A stretch of DNA of 64,000 bases from JAVXGM01 sp036657395 (GCA_036657395.1 JAVXGM010000004.1:1-64000), one strand, 5' to 3'. Shown: positions 17,567 through 24,485, counted from the stretch's first letter. Made by a program: numbers and translations. Notes: generated from the letters alone by a model not told the origin.

Positions 17567-17671
17567 TTACTTCTTACCCTTTGAGTCTTTAGCTAACTTG
17601 AGAGCAATGATTGCGATTATGAGTGAGATAATCGCAGTTCCCAAGTTGGCTATTTTTTCTATAATCTCAAT
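17567..17671 (-). CDS. 34-aa membrane peptide with lysine tail, possible ATT start
   Basis: Encodes an N-terminal IEIIEKIANLG helix, a hydrophobic span (TAIISLIIAIIALKLA) and a KDSKGKK tail, ending at TAA 17567. AAAGGAGG is 8 bases before the in-frame ATT (17671). A GTG at 17680 overlaps the binding site, and there is no ATG. The first residues match the start of the XRE protein at 16825-17061 because the two share the 55-bp cassette. The tail resembles the 42-aa peptide at 16197. Confidence 0.5.
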   Translation of the reverse strand: MEIIEKIANLGTAIISLIIAIIALKLAKDSKGKK

Positions 17672-17705
17672 TGCTTCCACCTCCTTTCTATGTTTTAATT
17701 ATACG
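17651..17705. repeat. 55-bp direct repeat, copy B
   Basis: Second copy of 17041-17095, carrying the -10 box, ribosome binding site and start of the 34-aa peptide. Confidence 0.75.
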
Positions 17706-17726
17706 TCATTTGACGTATTTTGTCAA
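17698..17726 (-). promoter_or_regulatory. Consensus promoter with perfect operator in the spacer (copy 3)
   Basis: On the minus strand TTGACA (17721-17726), a 17-bp spacer and TATAAT (17698-17703). ATACGTCA-TT-TGACGTAT is a perfect inverted repeat occupying the spacer and the edge of the -10. Confidence 0.8.
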
Positions 17727-17760
17727 GAGAGTTTTCAGTTTTTATTTAATTTTTGCAAAT

Positions 17761-17798
17761 AAAAAAGCCCTGCCGGAATTAACCATGCAGGGCTTTTC
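17761..17798. terminator. Bidirectional terminator after the endolysin remnant
   Basis: AAAAGCCCTGC...GCAGGGCTTTT stem with A/T runs on both sides. Confidence 0.75.
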
Positions 17799-17820
17799 CA
17801 AAATCCATTTTTATTTCCTC

Positions 17821-18009
17821 CTATTTTAAATATTTCTTATGTACCCACATGGATGCGCCGATACAGCACCAGTTACCTCTAGTACAGTAAACAGTAACCT
17901 TCGTGCCATTTTTCAGCTTTCCTACCGCCGCAGACTTTACACTGTAGGACTGCCGGACATTCAGCTTGCTCTTGCCAGTATTTATGTACAAGACTCGCTT
18001 TCTCGGCGT
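17821..18009 (-). pseudogene. C-terminal SH3 domain remnant of a phage endolysin
   Basis: Sixty-two codons ending at TAG 17821. The translation (LNVRQSYSVKSAAVGKLKNG ... WVHKKYLK) is a bacterial SH3 cell-wall-binding domain, as found at the C terminus of phage amidases and lysozymes. The catalytic domain is gone: homology stops at a 14-bp palindrome (18009-18022), where a subtilase fragment on the other strand begins. It lies in front of the terminator at 17761. Confidence 0.65.
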
Positions 18010-18019
18010 AGTTTTAAAA

Positions 18020-18396
18020 CTAAGATTCCTGTCATTCCTTACCCGGGTACCAGTCCTCTTGTTTTAACAGTAGGCTCTTGTGATGATAATCATAAAATCC
18101 CCGACTTTTCCAGTAGAGGTCCTACTCTTGATGGAACTATCAAACCTGATCTCATTGCACCAGGCGTTAATGTAAGTTCCCTTGTAGCTGATGATTGCAA
18201 AGGTTATGTAGAACAAACAGGAACTTCCATGTCTGCCCCTTACGTAGCTGGTTTAGCTGCATCCCTATACAGTGAGCACCCACAGGCTTGTCCATCTGAA
18301 ATAAAAAATGCTTTAATACATTCTGCAACGCCTATTAAAAAAGCAGATCGTAACGCACAAGGTCACGGTCTGCTTTTATGGAAATGTATTCCTTAG
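18020..18396 (+). pseudogene. C-terminal fragment of an S8 subtilisin-like protease
   Basis: Contains the last conserved third of a subtilase: SPLVLTVGS, DFSSRGPTLDGTIKPDLIAPG and the serine motif GTSMSAPYVAGLAA, ending in a plausible C terminus. The Asp and His catalytic regions are missing. The open frame extends left to 17839, but that part is the complement of the endolysin SH3 domain, so it is not protein-coding here. A deletion or rearrangement joined the two genes near 18009-18022. Confidence 0.8.
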
Positions 18397-18479
18397 TCAG
18401 TTATCCTCTGGCTAATTAACCTTTCCTTAATAAACGTCAATATGTAAACCCCGTTTAAGCGTTTATAATATACTAAGAT

Positions 18480-18704
18480 TTATATTATTGGTTCGTTAGT
18501 TTGCTTATCTATAAATTGTATCTTTAATTCTGCGTCAATCGCATCTGCAATTTTTTCTAATTCGGAAACTTTAAAAGTGTTTCTCTTATACTTATTATTC
18601 ATATTTTGCGGCGTCTGTCCCATCCTTCTTGCAAGTTCAGCCTCCGAGATATTTCCCCTTTTTACCCTACATAAATTAATATATTCCCTTACGTTAGTGT
18701 GCAT
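18480..18704 (-). CDS. XRE-family HTH regulator (74 aa)
   Basis: Helix-turn-helix of the AELARRMGQTPQNMNNKYKR type, common in small phage-like repressors, with an acidic C terminus. Its start overlaps the end of the 31-aa ORF by 11 bases, and GGAGG lies 9 bases upstream. Probably expressed from the operator-bearing promoter at 18844-18872. Confidence 0.8.
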   Translation of the reverse strand: MHTNVREYINLCRVKRGNISEAELARRMGQTPQNMNNKYKRNTFKVSELEKIADAIDAELKIQFIDKQTNEPII

Positions 18705-18789
18705 ATTCCCACCCCTCCTCGTTCCATCCAGCTGCCCTTAGGCCTAATATCAGCCTGGCCGCTTCCGACATGTTCATGGTATTCATCAT
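18694..18789 (-). CDS. 31-aa phage-like peptide upstream of the XRE gene
   Basis: A 31-residue ORF whose core SEAARLILGLRAAGWNEEGW resembles the short helical proteins (RLIxGLRxxGWxxxEI) found in clostridial phage regulatory regions, cut short at the C terminus. AAAGGA precedes the ATG pair, and the 3' end overlaps the next gene. Function unknown. Confidence 0.5.
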   Translation of the reverse strand: MMNTMNMSEAARLILGLRAAGWNEEGWEYAH

Positions 18790-18843
18790 TCGTCCTTTCT
18801 CCCTCTTGCCAGGGGAATTAAGTTAATCTCTTAACTTAATAAT

Positions 18844-18872
18844 ATTATACATTATATTTAATGTATAATCAA
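18844..18872 (-). promoter_or_regulatory. Promoter with perfect 10-bp inverted repeat in the spacer (copy 4)
   Basis: On the minus strand TTGATT (18867-18872), a 17-bp spacer and TATAAT (18844-18849). TTATACATTA / TAATGTATAA (18845-18854, 18859-18868) is a perfect inverted repeat with a 4-base centre. A related but degenerate half-copy lies at 19165-19190. Confidence 0.75.
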
Positions 18873-19084
18873 GTGTTTTTTTCATCTTCTACGTATTTTA
18901 TTATATTGCCTGGCTGCATATCTAATAACTGGCAAATTGTATTTAATGCTTTTGCACCAACTGGCTTGCCTTCTCTAATATATTGTATTGCATTTTCTCC
19001 TAATAGCTTATCTTTGCGTAATTTAGTAGTCGTGAATCCTGCTTCCTTTAAACTTTCCAGTACATTTATCTTATATGCTAACAT
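18869..19084 (-). CDS. Small HTH (Cro/C1-like) regulator, paralogue 1
   Basis: A 71-residue protein of the pattern K-VL-SLKEAGF-T-KLRKDKLL...I--GK-V--KALNTIC-LL--QPG-II, a compact Cro/C1-type DNA-binding fold. It is a paralogue of the gene at 19383-19610. AAAGGAGG precedes the ATG. TTGACT-17-TAAAAT at 19106-19134 on the minus strand is its promoter. Confidence 0.72.
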   Translation of the reverse strand: MLAYKINVLESLKEAGFTTTKLRKDKLLGENAIQYIREGKPVGAKALNTICQLLDMQPGNIIKYVEDEKNT

Positions 19085-19105
19085 TAAATTACCTCCTTTA
19101 TCACC

Positions 19106-19134
19106 ATTTTATATGCACCTAAAAACAAAGTCAA
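19106..19134 (-). promoter_or_regulatory. Promoter of the HTH gene at 18869-19084
   Basis: Minus-strand TTGACT (19129-19134), 17-bp spacer, TAAAAT (19106-19111). Confidence 0.55.
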
Positions 19135-19185
19135 GAAAATACATTAAAAATAATTCATTTTAACATTGACATTACATTAAATATA

Positions 19186-19386
19186 ATGAAAAGAGCATGG
19201 CATATAAAGAAAGTAGTTGAGGTGGATTTTTCAGAAGCCTTAAAAATGTCTTGGGAAATTGCAAAAAAAGAGGCGGCTCTAAAAGAAGAGGATTACGTGC
19301 AGGAAAGCGGCAAGGTTACATGGAATCTATGGTCTAATTTCGGAATGGTTAGAGCCTATTTTCGGGGTATTATCAATCTCTTTTAA
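19186..19386 (+). CDS. Possible phage-derived hypothetical protein (66 aa)
   Basis: The translation contains FSEALKMSWEIAKKEA, TWNLW and RAYFRG, which recall small conserved proteins of clostridial prophages. The first ATG lies inside a TATAAT-like -10 and an operator-like repeat and has no ribosome binding site, so the real start is unclear or the gene is a remnant. Its 3' end overlaps the opposing HTH gene by 4 bases. Confidence 0.38.
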   Translation: MKRAWHIKKVVEVDFSEALKMSWEIAKKEAALKEEDYVQESGKVTWNLWSNFGMVRAYFRGIINLF

Positions 19387-19610
19387 AAATACTTCAACTT
19401 CTCTTCCTCTGTTGTGATAACCTCTACAATATCACCGGGCTGTTTCCGGCACATGATACATATTTTATTTAGAGTTTTAAGCGTAATCGACTTACCCGCT
19501 TTGATGTTGCTCATAGTCTGCTTTGGTAGCAGGTTTTCTTTTTGTAGCCTTGTTTGATTAAAACCGTGTGCCTTTAGCTCCTTAAGTACATCCACTTTGT
19601 ATTTTATCAT
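19383..19610 (-). CDS. Small HTH (Cro/C1-like) regulator, paralogue 2
   Basis: A 75-residue protein aligning along its length with the one at 18869-19084 (K-DVLKELKAHGFNQTRLQKENLL...I-AGKSITLKTLNKIC...QPGDIVEV). AAAGGTGA precedes the ATG. Its promoter is at 19629-19657. Two related copies with similar promoters suggest an ancient duplication in the element. Confidence 0.72.
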   Translation of the reverse strand: MIKYKVDVLKELKAHGFNQTRLQKENLLPKQTMSNIKAGKSITLKTLNKICIMCRKQPGDIVEVITTEEEKLKYF

Positions 19611-19628
19611 TATTCACCTTTACATTTT

Positions 19629-19657
19629 ATCTTAACGCCCATCGCAAAAAAAGTCAA
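19629..19657 (-). promoter_or_regulatory. Promoter of the HTH gene at 19383-19610
   Basis: Minus-strand TTGACT (19652-19657), 17-bp spacer, TAAGAT (19629-19634). Confidence 0.5.
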
Positions 19658-19717
19658 TAAAAAATATTCTAAAAATAGGGCAATATGTAATTACAGAAAG
19701 AGTTAAGGTGGAGTAAA

Positions 19718-19810
19718 ATGAACAGGTTTGCAAAAATCCTAGACCTATGGCTGTGCATTCACCACCCGCTCAGATGGGAACACTCGAAGCCCATGCTGCA
19801 AGTAAGGTGA
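19718..19810 (+). CDS. 30-aa ORF with good ribosome binding site
   Basis: Begins MNRFAKILDLWLCIHHPLRW and has AAGGTGGAG 5 bases upstream, so it is probably translated. No family recognised. It lies just before the integrase remnant and may be the start of a longer gene lost with the integrase N terminus. Confidence 0.4.
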   Translation: MNRFAKILDLWLCIHHPLRWEHSKPMLQVR

Positions 19811-19831
19811 AAATCAGAAAGATTTACTTAA

Positions 19832-20179
19832 TGTTATGAAAAAATTGCTCTGCACAGAGCCAGACATAAAGAAGAGATGTTACAGCGAGGATACCGAACC
19901 AGCTATATCTTCACCACAAGCAACGGAACATGGTACTACAAGCGAAACGTTATTCGGGCATTAAAGAGGCTCTATGATCGGATAGATGTTCCCTATCATA
20001 AGTTTCACTCTTTCCGACACACGTTTGGCACAAACCTTAGTCGAGCTGGAATTCCCATAGAGGAAACCGCTAAGCTGATGGGGCATGCCAATATTGGTAT
20101 CACTGCCAAGTATTATATTGATATCAACGCCGATAGAAAGCGTGAAGCTGTTGAAAAAATCAGCGCATTCAGCCTATAA
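19832..20179 (+). pseudogene. Tyrosine recombinase (integrase), C-terminal half only
   Basis: Reads as the catalytic C terminus of a phage-type integrase. It has box II HSFRHTFGTNL, then GHANIGITAKYY with the His and the nucleophilic Tyr, ending in a normal C terminus. Integrase-like residues (ALHRARHKEE) continue upstream of the first ATG (19877) until a stop at 19829. The N-terminal arm-binding domain and the box I arginine are missing, so it should be inactive. Its place beside the right repeat is typical of an int gene next to attP. Confidence 0.82.
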
Positions 20180-20351
20180 AAATTATCACTATTTTATCAC
20201 TAAAGGTACAGTTAACTATGGAAAAACATCGAAAGTTATTAAAAGAAACATAGATACAGCAAATATACAACAAGGCGCAAAGCGTTGAAATTTTAAGATA
20301 TAGAGCAGAAGCATTAAAATCTAAGGAATTTGTTTTTTGTGAACAATTCAA

Positions 20352-20430
20352 GCGAAGGTCGGGGGTTCAAATTCCTCATGGCGCACCATAAACCCTGTAA
20401 CTACAACGGTTGCATGGTTTTTATTTTGTC
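20352..20430 (+). repeat. attR-like direct repeat of the tRNA-Arg 3' end
   Basis: Matches 15862-15940 over 79 bp except for four positions: two in the T arm, one in the terminator stem's left arm and one in its right arm. The tRNA 5' part is absent, so it is not a gene. The stretch 20180-20351 before it holds no gene I can support. Confidence 0.88.
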
Positions 20431-20488
20431 ATATTTTTCCTAAAAAAGATTTACATTCCTTCATTTATCACTTAATCCAAAATATCTA

Positions 20489-21643
20489 TTATAGTCTACC
20501 TTTTAGAACCCCTTTAACCTCTTCCAAGTTACTATTACATAATATTGGGATAATTTTATTAATTTCCTCTATTGGCAGGTTCCACCACTTAAGTTCTTCC
20601 AAAATTCCAATTAATTCTTCATCAAATCTTTTGCGTATAACCTTAGCTGGATTTCCCCCAGCGATTGTATAAGGTCCTACATCGTTTCCCACAACACTAT
20701 TGGCAGCAATGATTGCCCCATCCCCAAGAGTAACTCCTGGCAAGATTGTAGCATTTTCCCCAATCCAAACATCATTTCCAACAGTTGTATCACCTTTCAC
20801 AGGGAAATCAGAAAGTTTAGGGACTTCCTGCTCCCAGCCTTCAAAGATATAAAATGGGAAAGTGGACACTGCATTCATTTGATGATTCGCTCCATTCATA
20901 ATGAAATCCACATTAGCTGCAATTTGACAAAACTTACCAATTATAAGTTTATCCCCATAAAAATCAAAGTGATGCTTTACATGTGTTTCAAATGAAACAT
21001 CATTAAAATAAGTAAAATCCCCTACGATAATATTAGGATTTGTAATGGTGGGTTTAACGTATGTAACAGTATCAATACCTGGCACCGGATATACCGTATC
21101 AGGATTTGCCACCGTAATATTCCCTGGATTTTCATCGTCTCTACTTGGAACAATGGCTCCACTACTTTCAACAATTCCTACAATATCAGCTTTTCTAACA
21201 GCAATACGATCTTTGCCATCTCTAACAATTATAGTATCTTCATTGGTTGAAATGATAGTTGCTTCTTCATATCCATCTGATGACAATAGAAATGTGGACA
21301 ATTTAGGTGAGTGTAGCTGTATATCGCAAACCTTCCCTTTTAGAAATCTAAATGGATCCTGTCCTCCAATGAAATGTTCATTGGGTATGTCAGGAAACTT
21401 GTTTCGCTTTCTTTCACTCATGTGAACCATTGTTACATCTTCAATATATTCCTTTATAAGAAATCCAAACCTTAAATGTTTTTCCTTGTCCGTTTGATAG
21501 AAAAAAACGTATCTGCTATCCTCCCCAATAATAGCTGCCTCATAGTAGCCATTATCCCAATCTTTAAAATTAATATCGCACCAGTGCCTTATGAGGCTGG
21601 AACAATTTATATTGGTTGGATTATGCTTTTCTTTAAACTTCAT
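20489..21643 (-). CDS. CatB/Vat-type hexapeptide O-acetyltransferase with N-terminal extension
   Basis: A 384-residue protein. The last ~190 residues are a left-handed-helix xenobiotic acetyltransferase of the Vat/CatB type. They include FTYFND, the catalytic His in NGANHQMNAVSTFPF, and hexapeptide repeats (VWIGENATILPGVTLGDGAIIAANSVV) ending in IAGGNPAKVIRKRF. Family members acetylate streptogramin A or chloramphenicol, so the substrate here is uncertain. The first ~175 residues (from MKFKEKHNPT to VPSRDDENPGN) belong to no domain I recognise, and standalone Vat proteins (~210 aa) lack them. The ATG has a GGGGGCG-like site upstream. Monocistronic. Confidence 0.8.
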   Translation of the reverse strand: MKFKEKHNPTNINCSSLIRHWCDINFKDWDNGYYEAAIIGEDSRYVFFYQTDKEKHLRFGFLIKEYIEDVTMVHMSERKRNKFPDIPNEHFIGGQDPFRFLKGKVCDIQLHSPKLSTFLLSSDGYEEATIISTNEDTIIVRDGKDRIAVRKADIVGIVESSGAIVPSRDDENPGNITVANPDTVYPVPGIDTVTYVKPTITNPNIIVGDFTYFNDVSFETHVKHHFDFYGDKLIIGKFCQIAANVDFIMNGANHQMNAVSTFPFYIFEGWEQEVPKLSDFPVKGDTTVGNDVWIGENATILPGVTLGDGAIIAANSVVGNDVGPYTIAGGNPAKVIRKRFDEELIGILEELKWWNLPIEEINKIIPILCNSNLEEVKGVLKGRL

Positions 21644-21732
21644 TTCAACGCCCCCTTTTCTTTTGTATAATTATATATGCTTCCACAATCAATGGCAATA
21701 ATCCAAATAAGAATAGATATTTTTAAATAACA

Positions 21733-21762
21733 TTGGAAAATCCCTTCAAAAGGCTGTATAAT
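21733..21762 (+). promoter_or_regulatory. Promoter of tRNA-Thr
   Basis: TTGGAA (21733-21738), 18-bp spacer, TATAAT (21757-21762), 23 bp before the tRNA. Confidence 0.65.
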
Positions 21763-21785
21763 AGTTCTTGTTTGTAGTTAATTAT

Positions 21786-21860
21786 GCTACTGTGGCTCAA
21801 TGGTAGAGCAGTACATTCGTAACGTACAGGTTGGGGGTTCGATTCCCCCCAGTAGCTCCA
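21786..21860 (+). tRNA. tRNA-Thr(CGT)
   Basis: A 75-nt cloverleaf: acceptor GCTACTG/CAGTAGC, discriminator T, encoded CCA, D arm GCTC/GAGC, anticodon loop TTCGTAA with anticodon CGT (codon ACG), T arm GGGGG-TTCGATT-CCCCC. The pair nearest the anticodon loop is an A:C mismatch. Confidence 0.94.
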
Positions 21861-21862
21861 TA

Positions 21863-21900
21863 AACGCCGCAATTCCAATGGAATGTGGCGTTATATTTTT
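21863..21900 (+). terminator. tRNA-Thr terminator
   Basis: AACGCCGCAATTCC / GGAATGTGGCGTT hairpin followed by ATATTTTT. It lies immediately before the next gene's ribosome binding site. Confidence 0.8.
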
Positions 21901-21914
21901 AAAGGAGAGATTTT

Positions 21915-22445
21915 ATGAGCAAATTGTTAATTGTTGTGGATATGCAAAATGACTTTATTGATGGTGCCTTAGGTACGCCAGAAGCCCAAAATATCGTAGA
22001 GAATGTGGAAGAAAAAATAAAGGCTTATGACAAAGATAATGAATTAGTTTTCTTTACCGCAGACACCCATACGTCTGATTATCTTAATACTCAGGAAGGT
22101 AAAAATCTTCCTGTAAAGCACTGTATCAAAGGTACACATGGATTTGAAATTTCTGAGAAATTGACTCGTCCTGAGGGGGCTCCGGTTATTGAAAAAGACA
22201 CTTTTGGATCCAAGGAATTAGGTATTATGCTTATGGAGCTTGTTCGGGCAGAAGAGCCATTGACAGAGGTAATGTTTGTTGGACTTTGCACAGATATTTG
22301 CGTAATTTCCAATGCTTTAATCGTAAAAGCATTTTTGCCAGAAGTGAAAATTTCTGTAGACAGCAGCTGTTGTGCTGGGGTTACTCCCCAAAGCCATGAA
22401 ACTGCATTAGCCGCAATGAGAACCTGTCAGATTGATGTAATTTAA
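21915..22445 (+). CDS. Cysteine hydrolase, isochorismatase/nicotinamidase-like
   Basis: A 176-residue single-domain hydrolase. The triad is visible: Asp in VVDMQNDFIDGAL (residue 9), Lys in VIEKDTFGS and the nucleophile Cys in VGLCTDICV. TADTHTSDYL and KGTHGFEI resemble the metal-binding and substrate regions of nicotinamidases. Deamidation of nicotinamide is one possibility, but isochorismatase-like enzymes vary widely. AAAGGAGAG precedes the ATG. Confidence 0.85.
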   Translation: MSKLLIVVDMQNDFIDGALGTPEAQNIVENVEEKIKAYDKDNELVFFTADTHTSDYLNTQEGKNLPVKHCIKGTHGFEISEKLTRPEGAPVIEKDTFGSKELGIMLMELVRAEEPLTEVMFVGLCTDICVISNALIVKAFLPEVKISVDSSCCAGVTPQSHETALAAMRTCQIDVI

Positions 22446-22474
22446 TTATTGCTTTGGACGTAGTAAAAAGTCTG

Positions 22475-23302
22475 TCAATAGAGTTCTATACTGTCCTTAC
22501 CATTATCCTTGGCCCTATAAAGAGCTTGATCTGCCTTTCGATAAAGCTCTTCTAGGCAACTGCCCTGCTTAGGATATATTGCCACTCCCATACTTACAGA
22601 CAGATTGATTCCCGTCTGATATAAAGCTTCTGTTATGGCTTTTCCAAAGCCTTTCAAATGTGCCTTAAGCTTGGCACCCTCTGGACAATTATATAAAAAC
22701 AGAATAAACTCATCTCCTCCAAGCCTGCCTGAATCTGTCCCTTGAGGAAAATACTCTTTAGCAACATGAGCAAATTGTTTTAAAACTTCATCCCCCACCA
22801 GATGACCATGAGAGTCATTAATTTTTTTAAAGTTATCAATATCTACCAAAATATATGCATGTGGACCTAATTTTCCCTTAGCCACTGCTTGATTTACTTT
22901 TCGCTTAAAGGATTCTCGGTTGTCCATTCCTGTAAGATTATCCGTATCTGCAAGGTGCTGTAAGTGTAATTCCTTTTCTTTCTCTTTGGAAATATCCTGA
23001 AGGATTCCTAAAACTTCTTCTTTTGCCACCAATCTGGTCAAAATTAACTGATACCATTCATACTTTCCGTCAACTTCTCTAAGTTTCACCTGGCAACAAG
23101 AACATTGCGCTCCTTTTACCATCTCTTCCCAGGACTCATTTACTATGGATTCAAATTCAGGATGTATAAAACCTTCCAAAAGAGGTTCCTTTAATATATA
23201 GGCACGAACCTCTTCTTTAGACAAGGGGCAACATTGACTTAAAAATGTGATGCCTTTCGTTTCTCTGTTATACACAAAAATTAGATTATCCATATTGGTC
23301 AT
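22475..23302 (-). CDS. PAS-GGDEF diguanylate cyclase
   Basis: A 275-residue cytosolic protein. The N-terminal ~105 residues form a PAS-like sensor (IHPEFESIV, WYQLILTRLV, GILQDIS). The rest is a GGDEF domain with LGGDEF at about 194-199 and the DNLTGMDNRESF start. The RxxD inhibitory site is replaced by QGTD, so product inhibition is probably lost, unlike the cyclase at 2313-4991. GAGGAG precedes the ATG. It is 15 bp downstream of sigF and may be read from the spoIIA operon. Confidence 0.88.
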   Translation of the reverse strand: MTNMDNLIFVYNRETKGITFLSQCCPLSKEEVRAYILKEPLLEGFIHPEFESIVNESWEEMVKGAQCSCCQVKLREVDGKYEWYQLILTRLVAKEEVLGILQDISKEKEKELHLQHLADTDNLTGMDNRESFKRKVNQAVAKGKLGPHAYILVDIDNFKKINDSHGHLVGDEVLKQFAHVAKEYFPQGTDSGRLGGDEFILFLYNCPEGAKLKAHLKGFGKAITEALYQTGINLSVSMGVAIYPKQGSCLEELYRKADQALYRAKDNGKDSIELY

Positions 23303-23317
23303 ACTTACTCCTCTATC

Positions 23318-24058
23318 TTATTTAGCCATCTTTCTCCGCATGTTGTGTAATACACGTTTTTCAATTCTAGATACCTGTACCTGTGAAATCCCCATCTTAC
23401 CAGCAATCTGTTGTTGAGTCATATCCTTAAAATACCTGAGTATAATAATCTGCCTCTCACGCTGAGTCAAAGTTCCAATAAGGTTTTTTAAATCTATTAT
23501 GTCTACTTTTCTCTCCTCTTCACCGCTGTGGTCTATTTTCTTTTCCAAATATCCTTGTGAAATCTCTTCATTGTCCAAGCTTTCCACATTGGTCAATACT
23601 TCCTCTGCATCTAGGATTTCTAGAATTCTCTCTATAGGCACTTCCATTTCCTTAGAAATATAGCTTAGTTTAGGATATGTTCCATGTCCATGATAATATT
23701 CCTCTTTAATTTGTTTTAATGTTTTAATATCCATCTTTAATTGACGGCTTACTTTTATTTTTCCGTCATCCCGGATATGTCGTTTGATTTCCCCAAGAAT
23801 CATGGGTACGGCATAGGTTGAGAACATCACGTCAAACCCAGTGTCAAATCGATCAATAGACTTAAGTAGGCCTACAAAACCAATCTGCATCAGATCATCC
23901 AACTCATATCCTGAATTCACATATTTCAAAGCTAAGTTTTTTACAAGTCCAATATTTTGTTCTACTATCTGCGTTCTGGCATCTTGATTGCCTTTTTGCG
24001 CCTCATTTATTAGTGCGTATGTATCTTCTTTTTTTATGGGTACATACTTATTCGCCAT
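23318..24058 (-). CDS. sigF: RNA polymerase sporulation sigma factor SigF
   Basis: A 246-residue sigma-70 family factor with region 2 (LVKNLALKYVNSGYELDDLMQIGFVGL), region 3 and a C-terminal region 4 (RERQIIILRYFKDMTQQQIAGKMGISQVQVSRIEK). Position as third gene after spoIIAA and spoIIAB identifies it as SigF, the first forespore-specific factor. It is held inactive by SpoIIAB until SpoIIE and SpoIIAA release it. It overlaps spoIIAB by 11 bases. Confidence 0.96.
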   Translation of the reverse strand: MANKYVPIKKEDTYALINEAQKGNQDARTQIVEQNIGLVKNLALKYVNSGYELDDLMQIGFVGLLKSIDRFDTGFDVMFSTYAVPMILGEIKRHIRDDGKIKVSRQLKMDIKTLKQIKEEYYHGHGTYPKLSYISKEMEVPIERILEILDAEEVLTNVESLDNEEISQGYLEKKIDHSGEEERKVDIIDLKNLIGTLTQRERQIIILRYFKDMTQQQIAGKMGISQVQVSRIEKRVLHNMRRKMAK

Positions 24059-24485
24059 TTACTGCATCCAAAAATTTTGTCATGGTTACTGTGGTTCCTA
24101 TGCCTCTTTCAGATTCCACTTCCAATTTGTCCATAAAGCTTTCCATGACGGTAAATCCCATTCCTGACCGTTCTTCTGCTTTTCCTGTAGTAAACATGGG
24201 CTGCCTAGCCTTATCAATGTCCCCTATTCCCACTCCCTCATCTTTTATTCTAATGAGGACTTTTCCTTTCTTTCCTATTGAACATTCTATCAGTATAATT
24301 CCCTCTTCACCCTCTTCATACCCATGAATAATAGCGTTGCTTACTGCCTCGGAAACCCCAGTTTTTATTTCTGTCAATTCTTCTAATGTAGGGTCAAGAT
24401 AGGCTATAAATGCGGCTACCGCAGATCTGGCAAAACTTTCATTTACTGCCAAGGCCGCAATTTGGATTTCCATCCTATTGTTCAT
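24048..24485 (-). CDS. spoIIAB: Anti-sigma F factor / serine kinase SpoIIAB
   Basis: A 145-residue GHKL ATPase. It has the N box VSEAVSNAIIHGYEEG, G1 box IKDEGVGIGD and G2 region SGMGFTVMESFMD, as in the anti-sigma kinases. It binds SigF and phosphorylates SpoIIAA. Overlaps spoIIAA by 11 bases and sigF by 11 bases, so the three are translationally coupled. Confidence 0.96.
   Translation of the reverse strand: MNNRMEIQIAALAVNESFARSAVAAFIAYLDPTLEELTEIKTGVSEAVSNAIIHGYEEGEEGIILIECSIGKKGKVLIRIKDEGVGIGDIDKARQPMFTTGKAEERSGMGFTVMESFMDKLEVESERGIGTTVTMTKFLDAVNGE

Larger units (their letters stand above)
15862..20430. mobile_element. Decayed integrative element/prophage remnant in tRNA-Arg
   Basis: A 4.5-kb island between 79-bp direct repeats of the tRNA-Arg 3' end. 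It contains at least five small XRE-type regulators, three tiny membrane peptides, the C-terminal SH3 end of an endolysin, the C-terminal half of a subtilase and the C-terminal half of a tyrosine recombinase next to the right repeat. No structural, replication or complete integrase gene remains. I infer a prophage or satellite that lost most of its cargo and can no longer excise by itself. Confidence 0.85.

Noticed and set aside
17839..18019. N-terminal part of the plus-strand ORF leading into the subtilase fragment
   Set aside because: It is the complement of a convincing minus-strand SH3 domain. The protein-like signal on the plus strand begins only after the 18009-18022 palindrome.
19165..19190. 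Fifth operator-in-spacer promoter (TTGACA then a TACATTAAATATAATG repeat)
   Set aside because: The position 17 bp after TTGACA reads AAAAGA rather than a -10, and the alternative -10 overlaps the ORF's ATG. Likely a decayed copy, so not called as a promoter.
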